Source: Pyrenophora tritici-repentis
Lineage: Eukaryota; Ascomycota; Dothideomycetes; Pleosporales; Pleosporaceae
Reading direction: 5' to 3'
Assembly (NCBI RefSeq): GCF_003171515.1
Contig: NC_089390.1
Span: forward strand, 682,001-746,000
DNA: 64,000 nucleotides
Part shown: positions 1 through 10,391 of the stretch, piece after piece
How positions within the stretch are numbered: the stretch's first letter is position 1
Layout of the letters: each line of letters opens with the position of its first letter
The notes under the pieces: model-generated
What the model saw: only the letters and a program-made list of their open reading frames with translations
Database searches by the model: none
Told to the model about the DNA's origin: nothing
Made by a program: the position numbers and the translations under genes

Positions 1-273
1 GATGAAGTTTTATAGCAGCAAAGATTTTCGGGTTGCGCGAGAGCTAGACGGTGTAGGTAGCGAGGTTATGTGAGCGTCAGCTGAACTGCGATTGTATTGG
101 TGTCGCGCACCATCTAAATCTATCTATCACATTCTGGAAGTATCACTTCCTAGACCTGTACTCACTGGAATGTACTCTCATATTCACCCCGACTATTCCA
201 CGTTCTATAAAGCAGCCATACAAATCGTCTCTTTCTTCAAGATCTGGCACACGTTACAACCGACCAGTTGATT

Positions 274-1263
274 ATGGTTTGGAGCACGCATAAAATAAAG
301 TACGCTGAAGACCCTCAGCCGCCGAACGAAGACCATGAAGACACACCGAAGCAAGGAAGGAGAAAGAAGGTAGTCCAAGATATTGGTAAATCTATCAAGG
401 CAAAGGAACCGCCAATTTCGCCCTTTCTGGCTTTGCCGGACGAAATACGGAATACAATTTACCGGTATGTGTTGTCAAACATCATCGGAAACCATGGACT
501 GCGCTGTCAGCCTTGGTATGACAGCGACAAAGTAACGCACTGATTCTTCACAGAGAGCTCGGGCGAGCAAAAGGGGTACCATTTGCACCGTATTTATCCC
601 TTCAGCGGGCGTGACATCAACCAGCTTAAGTATGTATGCAAGGCTCTATACAAGGAAACAGTCAATCTAGAGCTTCAATACAATTTCGTCGAATGGCGTA
701 TAAAATGGTCAGGAAGTACCATGTTCCACATATTCGGAAGCTTCTTAGACAGCTGTACGGAGATCCAACTGGCATGGCTGCAGCTCGACCGCGAGCAAGC
801 GATCAACCACCAGAGCATGCCCGAGATAGGCACACCCGAAGCAAAAACGAAGATCTTGAACATACGCTACTTTGCAATGAAAGATGATAATACGGCTATC
901 GCAAGAGAGTGTTTAGAGAGAATTAGATGTCATCACTTGATTGACGCAGCAAGTCTCTGTCGTCGCTACCCCTTTGTCCAGCTCCACATCAACTTCTACG
1001 ACTTCACTTATGTAGACAAAGACGGAAACCCCCAGCCAGAGTATTTCCTCACGACTGCAATGTATATCTCTCTGATCTTCCGTCACATAGATCTTACACA
1101 CCTCCTGCCTCGCCATATTGCGCTATCTCCGCTGTTCGACCCTCAGGTGCGCGAGAATATTCTGCGGTATCGGAGATCTCGCCGTTGGTTCACGCCACAG
1201 CTGGCGGAGGCGGCGGAGGAGGATATCGAGGCGCCGAATATGCGCTTCTATGCGCATAGTTAG
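274..1263 (+). pseudogene. 2EXR/F-box-like protein, interrupted by an in-frame TGA
   Basis: I see one open frame of 330 codons from ATG 274 to the stop at 1263, broken only by TGA at 541-543. The N-terminal part carries the motif LPDEIRNTIYRYVL, typical of the fungal 2EXR / F-box-like family that is expanded in Pleosporales. The part after the stop continues in the same frame with family-like text (INQLKYVCKALYKET). A CGA-to-TGA change would explain the stop. An alternative is a 42-nt intron at 516-557, but its acceptor is poor. Function is unknown even for intact relatives; they are presumed protein-interaction or adaptor proteins. Called a pseudogene because no good splice solution removes the stop; a sequencing error is possible. 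Confidence 0.55.
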
Positions 1264-2416
1264 GCTGCGAGAGAGGAACCACGGGGTTTGGTGGCGACAG
1301 TTGCACGACAGTGGGCGGGGTTGCATGTGATGGAAGGGTGAGATCGAGATTATTGGATAAATGTCTGTGAGAATGAAGTCAGACGCTGGTTCTTCGAAGG
1401 TATTTAGGGTCCCGTCAAGCTTCACAGTGGATAACATTAGCTAGTTCACTCATTGTTGTGCCTTTTGCTTGGATTTCTTAGAATAACTGCAGACAATCAA
1501 AAGCTTCATCACAATTTGTCTTGCTCAATCCGCTCAATTAAGGTGGAACTTGCCCACCACCACCAAATACATGAATTCAGAACTATGTGTACAAGTGAAA
1601 GCATGAACTGAGAACCTTCCGAGCATGGGCACCGTACTCTGCCTGGTAAATCCACCCGTGATATTAATTCCACTTTCCACTGCCCTGGGGTGCCATCGCC
1701 ACTTTGTGACTCTTTCTAGCGTCATCATGCCCAATATAAAATAAACAAACCCCCTAGAAAGACGCCTCAACCCTCATCAATGTGCGACTTTTCCTAGATA
1801 CCGTTCTCCACCCATCCGCGCACCAACTCCACAAGACCGTCCACACCATCCCCCCTCCATACCCATTCCCGAAAGACATCGACTATCAACTCAGCCGCTG
1901 TGTCATAGAATTTAGTAGCCAGGATAGGCTTTATCTTGAAGTTCTGGGGCATGACCTGTACTAGGCTGGTCGATCCGCGGCCGGGTCAAAGTGGGTTAAA
2001 CCTATTCATAGGGCCGGACTCGTACACACGCTTTCCTCTGAGTTGATAATAAAACCCTACAGCGATCCTTATGAACAGTTTGATGGGGAAACCAAGATGA
2101 AAATATGTATTCGAGCAGTCGAATACAAGCCGGCACAAGTGGTAGAACAAGGTGAAGAGCGCATTCGTCCTCGCAAAGGCACATTCTATGGTGTCCAGGA
2201 AAACCCTAATGGTTTCTCCCTGCAAGAACTGGAGCTCTTCGGCATGTTCAACATGAGTGCTAAGGGTTCAGAGATTAGGACTCAGCGGAAGCTAAACCGG
2301 CCCCAAAACCGAGACTGAATATACCACTGCACGAGTTGGAAGAGCAACATCTTATCATGAACACGGAGTTAGTGAATCTAGAGTTGGGCAGCGATTGCTG
2401 GAAAGCTCGGACATAG
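1264..2416. other. No intact gene; scattered open fragments
   Basis: The plus strand has two open stretches in one frame, 1782-1961 and 1965-2318, separated by a TAG at 1962-1964. They look like a decayed coding sequence but I recognise no domain. No RNA gene or repeat was seen. Confidence 0.4.
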
Positions 2417-2833
2417 ACCAAACGCGCCGATAATGAGCACTGTGTCATCAATTTTCACACCGCTGAACCCACCGAAACAGCATCGAAAGCTGAGGAGGCA
2501 ACCCAACCAGATCTGCAGATCACAACAGTCGTATCCCGAGAACACTGGATCAACACCGCAACGCATCTTAGAGCCGGTACCGTGAAGTTTGACACCGGCT
2601 ATGATGCAAATCGCGCAATTTCCGTGACGGCGATCCTATTGTCGGAAGCGCAGTACCTGGGTAACGAGACAAGACCAGACGTTCTAGGTTATCCATTCTA
2701 CAATATCATGCTTGTAGAGACCGTAAGAGCAAGAGGTGGTGTAAAGTTTATGGAGCGCATAGGTCTTGGTAGGATATACAAGTAAGCGTGGAGAGAAGCA
2801 GGGGCGAAAAAGGAAGTGGTTGTACTAGAGTAA
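2417..2833 (+). pseudogene. HET-domain-type protein, C-terminal remnant
   Basis: After a TAG at 2414-2416 the frame is open to TAA at 2783-2785 and then runs 15 more codons to a second stop at 2831-2833. The text resembles the C-terminal end of fungal heterokaryon-incompatibility (HET) proteins: LLSEAQYLG, then PFYNIMLVE, then ERIGLGRIYK, stop, AWREAGAKKEVVVLE. Family members usually read through this point as xxWREA and end in a hydrophobic VVLE-like tail, so the TAA is probably a nonsense change. The catalytic-looking N-terminal HET domain is not found upstream. Read as a relic; the family assignment comes from memory of family end motifs and is moderate. Confidence 0.4.
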
Positions 2834-3232
2834 CGCAAATGGTTGATTTATGAGAAAGTAACGATCCTCTTGTGTACCTAAGTATAGTACTTTTGCCCCA
2901 TACCACAGTAAAGCATGCCATCGCTAATCGGCCGAGCAATGCCGATCTACCAAGTCGGTACCGGCACCGGGGAAGAGGATGCCGCATGGTAGGACAAAGC
3001 TTCAACTGCACTCATCATTGCGGCTTGACCGTACTTTCAGGATCATGCCTTGGCGATATTCTCAAAGCAGTTGGCTAAGCATTGCTGCAAACACAGCCGC
3101 TGTTGGTACCCACCTTTACGAGTGAAAAGTAACATTCCAAGGTTGCATTGTGATTTTCCATCGTATTCGACTAGAGACCTGTGTCTCCCAATACGAATGT
3201 TTAGTTTCAAAGGCATATCCTCGGCATAAATG

Positions 3233-3308
3233 TTTTCTAAAGACGGTATTACTGTATCTATTTTGAGTGGTTTTCTGGAGACGGCATTACTGCATCTATT
3301 TTGAGCGG
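3233..3308. repeat. 38-bp tandem direct repeat (two copies)
   Basis: Copies lie at 3233-3270 and 3271-3308. They differ at five positions, and in each case the first copy has T or A where the second has C or G. Confidence 0.85.
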
Positions 3309-3543
3309 TGCGTTGGCCGAGGCCGTCCCGAATTGGCGTTGGATAGGGGGTTGCGCTTTACCTCTTTCGGCTACTTGCCAAGGGCTTCGGGCCTATGCCG
3401 TGGCAATTGTACGTCATTTCTGCCGAAACCCATCTTAGACGGTCATGGGCGCGCCACAGCCGGTGCTGGCCATTCCAGGTTCACGGAATTACCTAGGGAT
3501 ACGATAATTTACCCTCATGGGGAAATACGAGAGGGCATTTGCA

Positions 3544-3550
3544 TATATAA
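3544..3550 (+). promoter_or_regulatory. TATA-like box of the PhiA-like gene
   Basis: TATATAA lies 123 nt upstream of the ATG at 3673, followed by a CT/CA-rich leader typical of highly expressed fungal genes. Confidence 0.45.
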
Positions 3551-3672
3551 CGGATGGGATGCTGCTCTCTTTAGGCCTCCATCCAAACATCACCTCATCA
3601 ACTCTACACTAATACTCAATCACTACAACTACCACTTCCACACTTCAACAACACCACCTTCAAACCATCAAC

Positions 3673-4299
3673 ATGAAGTTCACCGTCGCTGCCGCCGCTG
3701 CCTCCATGGCCGCCATCTCCTCCGCCCTTCCCCAGGCTCCTGCCTTCCCTCGCCCCGAGGCTGGCGACGTCTTCCGTCTAGTGTCTCTGGCCACCGGCAC
3801 CGCCCTCCAGAATGGCAACGTCCAAGCCAAAGAGGGTAGCCTCGTCATCAACTCGCCCGACCAGACCAACAAGACCTGCGCCGTCAACGGCGACCGCGAG
3901 AACACCACCAGCGGCATCGACTTCGCCTCCTTCACGCTCAACCAGGACGACGGCAGCGTCTATATCTACACCTTCAACCCCCCTCTCCAGCTGTATGTCG
4001 ACCGCAGCGGCATGGGCATGGGCAACGTCCGCTACTCCACCGGTGTCCAGCCCATCGGCAAGAACCAGGAGCGCGGCCCCTTCAAGATTGACGACAGGGG
4101 TGACCTCGTCTTCGCTGCTGGTGGCCTTACAGGCGACGTTGGCTTCCAGGCTTGCCCTGGCGCTGTTGGCGGAGGCTGGAAGATCTGGCTCTCTGGTGTT
4201 GCCAAGCCTGCTGGTTCTGAGGGATGCCTTCCCGTCACCTTGAGGGCGTCCAAGGAGGACGAGCCCAAGAAGTGCCTCTACTCCTCTGCTCCTGCTTAG
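3673..4299 (+). CDS. phiA: PhiA-like secreted cell-wall protein
   Basis: Single-exon gene of 208 codons. Residues 1-19 form a signal peptide (MKFTVAAAAASMAAISSALP) followed by a secreted domain of about 185 residues. The mature part matches the PhiA/Asp f 34 cell-wall family: a beta-rich domain with four cysteines (CAVNG, QACPG, EGCLP, KKCLY) and the motifs FTLNQDDGSVYIYT and QPIGKNQERGPF. In Aspergillus, PhiA is needed for phialide and conidium development and sits in the cell wall. The start is the first ATG after a CA/CT-rich leader with a TATA-like box. Strongly GC3-biased codon use suggests high expression. It converges with the DUF1254 gene downstream. Confident in family; the developmental role here is inferred. 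Confidence 0.88.
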   Translation: MKFTVAAAAASMAAISSALPQAPAFPRPEAGDVFRLVSLATGTALQNGNVQAKEGSLVINSPDQTNKTCAVNGDRENTTSGIDFASFTLNQDDGSVYIYTFNPPLQLYVDRSGMGMGNVRYSTGVQPIGKNQERGPFKIDDRGDLVFAAGGLTGDVGFQACPGAVGGGWKIWLSGVAKPAGSEGCLPVTLRASKEDEPKKCLYSSAPA

Positions 4300-4526
4300 A
4301 TGATGAGCCGGTGAAGATCTTTGGAGAGTGTATATATTGATAGTCTTGGAGACCGGACTTTGGCTTTCTATTGTGCATATAATATCGCATTTAAGCGTCT
4401 GCATAGCTTTTTGTTTATGAGCTGCTAGAATTAGAAATAACAACGTTTATACGTACACTACATTGCTTCTTACTATCCTAATTTTGCATTTGACAAAATG
4501 CGATCAATATTGACGAGATGCAATCT

Positions 4527-6184
4527 TCAAGCCTTGATTGCATTAATAGTTTCGACAGTTGGAAATACGTACTCCCCATTTGTGAAGGCCTCCGCTGGCG
4601 AGTAAAACCGTATCGAGTACAGAAGCTTACCACCTCCTGCTGGGGCCGGAAGCCAGCTGTACAAAAGGTCTCAAGTCAGTCCATGTTCTGTTGCACCGAA
4701 ACAATCGCATGATGCTACAATGGGTAAACTTACTTGCTAGTCCAGTTATCCGGTGGGGGAATATCAGCCGGTTGCAATAGGACCTGAAATCTCCCATCCA
4801 CAGTTTCGTTCCCAGGATTTGCACCATCTTCACCATTCACCAAGCCTCCATTCTCAAACTTCAACTGCTTGCTTCGGTCCCCGATGACGTACCTACCCAG
4901 CTCGTTGGGCACTAGATATTGGTCCGCCCCATACACGGTCAAACTCCAAAACCCGGTCGACTTGATCGGAGGCCTGCCAGAGAAGGTGAAGAGAAAGGCC
5001 GACGTCGCGTTCAAAGTCAAGTTGTCCGATTTGTTCGTGATGAAGAGATTTTCGGATTGTACCAGGCCTAGATAACCGCGGAGTGCGCGGTAAGCACGAC
5101 AGCCGTATTCGAGACCGAAGATGCCTTGACACTTCATTTTGGGGATGACCCAGTTGTTGCCGACATCAATCAAGTTTTGGGAGTAAGCCGCAGAGATGCT
5201 TGCGTTCGCTGCAATGGTAGCAGCGGTTAGGTTTATTCCGCTAGGTGGGGAGTAGATTCCGTCTGCAATACCAGCAAGACCAAGTTTGGATGCTACTCGG
5301 TACCGGTCTGAGATCACGTCGGGTTGGTTGAACTGTCCAATCTTGGCCAGTAGGTCTAGATAGCCCGTCACCCTGTCAGTGGCATTTGAAGTGTTGATGA
5401 GCTCACGTGACAGTCTCGGTGCTTGTGCTGCGAAAGGCTGAGATTGTGTACGAGGAATCTTTTTGAGGAAAATTTGATCTTGGTAGTTTCGTATAGTCGC
5501 AATATCCTCCGTGGTATTTTGGCGTACGAGGATACGACCGAGCATGATACCGTAGGTTGTGGCATAAGAAACCACACCTTTGTAACGGGATGATTCAGCC
5601 GGAGTAGTGTATTCAATGCCTGGTTGAACGAGAGCATCGTCTGCACGTCTGATCAAATAGTCGCCCGGCGGTGAGTCGTCATTGATTGACATTCCGGCAA
5701 AATTGTTGCCATAACTGGAATAAGTCAGTCTCTTGTTACAGATTGTTTATCTACAATGAAACTGACACATCGTAGCAAGGCCATATCCAGTTTCTTCCAT
5801 CACTGATATTGGGAATGGTCAAAACGAGGTCCTCCTGCGATAAGTCGACAGCCACCCAAATGTACAACGTGTCTGCATTTGGGCCAACTATAGTGCGATT
5901 TAGGGGACCGGAAAGTGTACGGTATGGCCATAGAGTATTCGGTTCATTGACGGCATCTAAGATGTTCGTCACAGCTTGTTGCCATTGAGATATCGGATAT
6001 GCATACTGAACGTATTAAGAGGGATACAATATTTTGTTTGTGATTCATCATGTACCTGGATTGCAAATGCTGTGGCATCTTGCGCGGCACTATCATGAGA
6101 GCTTGAAACATTCGCCGCTCTGGCAAGTGGAAAAAGGTATGCCAAGCATTTACCGGTAGTGAAGAGATAATTTGTCAACTTCAT
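4527..6184 (-). CDS. Secreted DUF1254/DUF1214 domain protein (4 exons)
   Basis: Four exons rebuilt from splice signals: 6184-6056, 6005-5767, 5714-4734 and 4656-4527, with GT-AG introns of 50, 52 and 77 nt, giving 492 residues. The start ATG 6184 opens a probable signal peptide (MKLTNYLF onwards). Exon 2 holds the DUF1254 signature (GPNADTLYIWVAVDLS, then WPCYDVYGNNFAG across the intron). Exon 3 carries the DUF1214 domain near its end (STGFWSLTVYGADQYLVPN). The last exon is easy to miss because the donor GTAAGT overlaps a stop in the exon 3 frame; splicing adds the conserved tail WLPAPAGGG through RFYSPAEAF. The two domains commonly occur together in bacteria and fungi; their biochemical role is not established. 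Confidence 0.85.
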
Positions 6185-6514
6185 CTTTCTTAGCAGTGCC
6201 TCACTCATCTTTCTCAACATGATACTACCCCAGCGTATTATATATTGGAGTTGACTCCTTATCGCGTAGCAGAGCTTGCGACTTGGCTGTATTGCGCAAT
6301 ACTTCACAAGAATGACGAAGAGGCTAAGAGATGGGGCGGTGGAGCAGTGGTAAACGATCTACACGGGACCAATTCCTGTACATGATAACGACAAGATCTT
6401 ATGGTTAATCCTGGAGCTCTATCAGTATCTCCCTAAAATGGTGGTCCACTACAATGCCAGACAAGTATTACAGCAGCTGTTCTTCGCCATCTTCAACAAA
6501 TCCTACTTCTTCCC
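6185..6514. other. Intergenic upstream of the DUF1254 gene
   Basis: No gene seen. The right end carries CTTCTTCC (6507-6514), the left target-site copy of the adjacent MITE. Confidence 0.5.
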
Positions 6515-6640
6515 AGAGTTGGTAACAATCAATCGATCGGCGTAATTGATTCCTCTGTAGGTTAAAGGCGGCCTAATCAAGTAATCACTTGACCTAGATA
6601 GGAATCAATCACGCCGATCGATTGATTGTTGCCAACTCTG
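6515..6640. mobile_element. hAT-type MITE, 126 bp, 8-bp target duplication
   Basis: A foldback element without coding capacity. It begins CAGAGTTGG and ends CCAACTCTG. The arms are about 41 bp long and almost perfectly complementary, separated by roughly 45 bp. It is flanked on both sides by the identical octamer CTTCTTCC (6507-6514 and 6641-6648). An 8-bp duplication and termini starting CAG(A/T)G are hallmarks of the hAT superfamily, so this is a miniature non-autonomous hAT element. The few arm mismatches and perfect duplication suggest fairly recent insertion. Its tips differ from those of the hAT element at 59971, so that element is not its direct parent. Confidence 0.85.
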
Positions 6641-6732
6641 CTTCTTCCGCCCCACTCTCTGTATTATGCGAGATCTTGCGACTATTAGCGTGAAAAAAAG
6701 TATAAAAGGGAGAGTGAGACTCGTACCTACAC

Positions 6733-7194
6733 TTATTCAACATACGAGTAGAGGGTTGTAGAGACACCATCACCCACAATGACGCAGCCGATGTGTCTGG
6801 GTTGCCCGAAATCCCTCGCGGAGAAGGTGGCCGTTGTGTCGTATAGATCACCACCTAGATGCCCGGCTATGAAATATAGACTGAACGTATCTCGGGCGTT
6901 TAATATTCCATAAACGTAAAGCCGGTCGGTTGAAGTACTGCAGTACTTGTCTGGTCGGGCGATAATAGTCATAGCTCCGCAATGAAAGGTACCGCCAGTA
7001 TATAATTTTGTACCTGCAGGCTTCTCGACCGTTCCTGTTATGTCGATGGCGCATGGGTGACTTATCAATTTGAATGGTGGCGGAGCGAATGGTCGGCCAG
7101 GGGAAATAGTATTAGGCAGAGGGTAAGGTCGCTGTGCTAAGATCTGTCGGCAGAAAAGGAATGAGAGGAACAGGCAAAGAGTATGCCAAGTCAT
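6733..7194 (-). CDS. Small secreted cysteine-containing protein
   Basis: An intronless 153-residue frame whose first 21 residues form a clear signal peptide (MTWHTLCLFLSFLFCRQILAQ). The mature protein is about 132 residues with four cysteines (SHPCAID, TFHCGAM, DKYCSTS, HIGCVIV), enough for two disulfides, and no membrane segment. I recognise no family. Small, secreted, cysteine-containing proteins of unknown family are the usual profile of candidate effectors or apoplastic proteins in plant-associated Pleosporales, but that role is inference. It lies beside the MITE, 92 bp from the element. It could extend by a further exon; I saw no good signal for one. Confidence 0.6.
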   Translation of the reverse strand: MTWHTLCLFLSFLFCRQILAQRPYPLPNTISPGRPFAPPPFKLISHPCAIDITGTVEKPAGTKLYTGGTFHCGAMTIIARPDKYCSTSTDRLYVYGILNARDTFSLYFIAGHLGGDLYDTTATFSARDFGQPRHIGCVIVGDGVSTTLYSYVE

Positions 7195-8738
7195 TTTAGC
7201 TTTTGTATATCGATACCGACGAAAGGACTTGCTGGTTATGGGCTAGAGGAGGCAAACTGACGAGTATACGTTTGCCGATATCACACAAGAAACAGATTTT
7301 CAAGGCAGACGACTCTACTTATAGAGAGTGCTTACAACGGTGGGACCCCGCTTTTCCTGCTCCAACAAGGCATGCATGTAAGCTTACCTGTTCCAACATG
7401 GCACGCTTACCTGTTGGATGTCAACGGATGGGCGTTCGTGAAGAGAGTCATCCAATTTGGCACTTCCCACGCAGGTCAAACTCTGATATCTTCGTCTAGA
7501 ACGCGCTTGTGAAGCACTCGGCGTCGTCGAGAATACGGATTCTTCACCGGCTCTACCTCCTGAGCCGTGCACTACCGACCCGCCAACAGTACGAAAGCGT
7601 ATTCGAAAATTTCTGCGATTGAAATGCTTATCCAGACGTCGGTCATCGTAGGACCTATATCTTATTCTTTTTGTTTTCATAGTAGACTGTTGATCGTCGT
7701 TAGACATAGTTGAAAGACCCTCGACTGGCTTTGACTGGTACTCGCACTGCATTGCGCTTACTTCGTAATATCGGGATCTGGGTTTGAGGTTAATTGCGAG
7801 GGTCGGTTGGGGTATCTCAAGTTTTTTCTCGATCGATGCCCATGTGGTTCTCTGCTGATTCTGACATAAGCGTGGATTGTTCCGCCCTGGCGTTCGGCAT
7901 TATCAGTGGCAGTCGGTGTGCGTTGTCAGGGACATGTGCTGGTAGTTGTCAGCCTTCATTGTGTGCAGTTGTGTTCCTAGATACCAAAGGACCACTTCTT
8001 TCGAAGGCTGAATGATGGATTTGCATTGATAAGTGGCCATTAGTGCTTGGGTGTCTGCACGCGCATTGGGAAGTCGCCTGGATAGCGCCATCTAGCGATC
8101 GACTGCTTGAAGCCAAGCTAAGAGTCGAAGCTTTCTTGTGATCTTATATCCACGACTGATTTATCAAAACAAGCAAAGCGTACTGTTTCATTGACGCGGA
8201 TGAACGAAAACAAGCTTGTCAGACGGAGAGTGGGTCGCGCTCGGACATGCATTGTCCCACTTTACCGAACCATCACCCTACGTCCTTCCATCAGCCCCAT
8301 GATGCATCTCAAACTCCCTCACGCGAGAACCTCGATAACCACCCCATTTTCGCAGCCGGCAGAAGTCAGGTTTAGTGAGATTTGGGTCTAGCCACCGGTA
8401 ATGACGATGACGATCCCGCGCGCAATACCGTAATCGGAGAAATTCAGCCCGAACCGCACCAATGGCGAACAGCCGTAACAGCCCGGTCTGACAAGCCCAT
8501 TTCTGGGGTGGCAACTACCCCAGGTTTTTACTTCATTTCGAAACCCGTCTTATAGTAGTGCTTCTATCACGAGCCCCATGTGGATATATCGGGTAGTTTA
8601 CTATATGGGCCAGATTTTCCGGTTAATGAGATGCGCTGCCAGCGACCTGGGCTCTCCGACATAGTATAAAGTTGGGATGTCTACCCCGGATCTTGCTCCC
8701 ACACGAACTGTGCATTTGCAGTCGCATTATCCGTCACT
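7195..8738. other. Intergenic, no supported gene
   Basis: About 1.5 kb. A 122-codon minus-strand frame (7384-7752) is arginine/serine-rich with no domain or signal, so I do not call it. One XlnR-type core in reverse orientation (CTAGCC, near 8390) and the TATA box at 8665 are compatible with a promoter for the GH43 gene. Confidence 0.5.
8665..8670 (+). promoter_or_regulatory. TATA box of the GH43 gene
   Basis: TATAAA lies 74 nt before the ATG at 8739. Confidence 0.5.
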
Positions 8739-10391
8739 ATGCGCATCACAACAGCCGGTCTTGCCCTCGTCGGCCTGATACCGAACATGGCTCTCGGCAG
8801 CCCATTAGACGGCAAGCACACGCTTACTAGTCGGGCCGGGACTTTCAACAACCCAGTCCTATGGGAGGACTATCCTGATCTGGATGTCTTCCGGATAGGC
8901 GATGTATTCTACTACTCATCGTCAACGTTTGCCTACTCGCCAGGCGCGCCGGTGCTCAAGTCCTACGACCTCGTCAACTGGACTCCAGTAACCCACAGCG
9001 TGCCCACGCTGAACTTTGGTGCGAAATACAACCTCGACAGCGCAGCGGACCGCTCTTACGTCAAAGGTATCTGGGCCAGCTCACTCAGGTACCGCAAGTC
9101 AAACGACAAATTCTACTGGATGGGATGTGTTCAATCAACTGGCCAGACATATATCTGGACTTCCGCTGGATCCAACGCAGCTGCCAACAATGGCGAAGTT
9201 TCGACCTGGAACTGGCAATCCGCAGGCAGCATCCCCAAATGCTACTACGACAACGGCATCTTCATTGATGACGATGACACCATGTATGTGGTGTACGGCA
9301 ACACGCAAATCTCGGTTGCCCAATTGAACGCCGCCGGCACGGCGGAGGTCAAGAGCCAAAGTGTCTACAAGGATCCCAACGGCGTCGTTCTCGAGGGCTC
9401 CCGCTTGTACAAGATCAAGGGAATGTACTACATCTTTTGCACGCGCCCCGCAAACGCAGAGTATGTGTTGAAGTCGAAGAGCCCATGGGGTCCATACACG
9501 GCGCAAATTTTGCTTGACAACATCAGCGGACCTCTCTCCAGTGCTGGTGTCAGCCACCAAGGTGGTGTAGTCGACACCAAAGATGGTAACTGGTACTATG
9601 TCGCTTTCATGGACTCTTACCCTGGTGGCCGTATCCCCGTTGTTGCGCCCCTCACTTGGACGAGCGACGGATGGCCACAGCTTGTCAAGGTCAATGGCGC
9701 GTGGGGAAAGTCATACCCCATGCCCGTCACAACATCCAAGACCGTGCCGCCGCCAACAGGAATCGACAAGTTCACCGGATCATCGTTGAGCGCGGCGTGG
9801 GAATGGAACCACAACCCCGATAACACGAAGTGGAGCATGGCAAGTGGTGGTGGTGTGAACCTACAAACTACGACTGTTACACAGGATATCTACCAGGCGC
9901 GCAACACACTCACGCACCGTATTCTGGGACCAAAGTCATCGGGAACCTTCCGCATCGACATCAGCAAGATGAAGAGCGGTGATCGCGCAGGTGCTGTGCT
10001 CTTCCGAGACACCGCTGCGTACATTGGTATCCACAAAGACTCGTCCGCTACAAACCTCGTCATGGTCAATGGTATTGCCATGAACAGTGATTGGTCCACA
10101 AAGTCCACTGGCTCTGTTGCTGCCACAGGACCTTCTATTCCTGCAAGCACGACGGATCTCTACCTGCGCATCCAGGCGGACATTACGCCAGCGTTTGGTA
10201 CTAATACCGCCAGGCAGAACACTTTCTGGTATAGCACAGATGGAACCAACTTCAAGCAGCTCGGCCCGGCTTTCGGTATGTCAAACACTTGGCAGTTTTT
10301 CACTGGATACCGATTCGGTGTATTCAACTTTGCGACTCAGTCTTTGGGTGGTAGTGTGTTGGTGAAGAGCTTTGACTTGCAGTTGTTGTAG
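8739..10391 (+). CDS. Secreted GH43 beta-xylosidase / arabinofuranosidase
   Basis: Intronless, 550 residues. A signal peptide covers about residues 1-20. The five-bladed propeller domain of glycoside hydrolase family 43 follows (about 35-330): the catalytic base Asp47 is in the YPDLDVF block, the pKa-modulating Asp171 in YYDNGIFIDDDD, and the acid Glu219 in VLEGSRLY. A C-terminal beta-sandwich (about 345-550, ending FNFATQSLGG to VKSFDLQLL) is the GH43_C2 type found in beta-xylosidases. The family releases xylose or arabinose from xylan and arabinoxylan side chains, outside the cell. All three catalytic residues are present, so it is probably active. Which substrate it prefers cannot be read from the sequence. 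XlnR-type control is plausible, not shown. Confidence 0.88.
   Translation: MRITTAGLALVGLIPNMALGSPLDGKHTLTSRAGTFNNPVLWEDYPDLDVFRIGDVFYYSSSTFAYSPGAPVLKSYDLVNWTPVTHSVPTLNFGAKYNLDSAADRSYVKGIWASSLRYRKSNDKFYWMGCVQSTGQTYIWTSAGSNAAANNGEVSTWNWQSAGSIPKCYYDNGIFIDDDDTMYVVYGNTQISVAQLNAAGTAEVKSQSVYKDPNGVVLEGSRLYKIKGMYYIFCTRPANAEYVLKSKSPWGPYTAQILLDNISGPLSSAGVSHQGGVVDTKDGNWYYVAFMDSYPGGRIPVVAPLTWTSDGWPQLVKVNGAWGKSYPMPVTTSKTVPPPTGIDKFTGSSLSAAWEWNHNPDNTKWSMASGGGVNLQTTTVTQDIYQARNTLTHRILGPKSSGTFRIDISKMKSGDRAGAVLFRDTAAYIGIHKDSSATNLVMVNGIAMNSDWSTKSTGSVAATGPSIPASTTDLYLRIQADITPAFGTNTARQNTFWYSTDGTNFKQLGPAFGMSNTWQFFTGYRFGVFNFATQSLGGSVLVKSFDLQLL

Larger units (their letters stand above)
2834..3672. other. Intergenic, with tandem repeat and phiA promoter
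   Basis: No convincing gene. The stretch contains the 38-bp direct repeat at 3233-3308 and the probable promoter of the PhiA-like gene. Confidence 0.5.

Noticed and set aside
3778..4443. 221-codon minus-strand frame
   Set aside because: Antisense to the PhiA-like gene; an effect of strong GC3 bias.
6515..6640. MITE derived from the hAT element at 59971
   Set aside because: The tips differ after the first few bases (CAGAGTTGG versus CAGTGATCGG), and internal sequence does not match.
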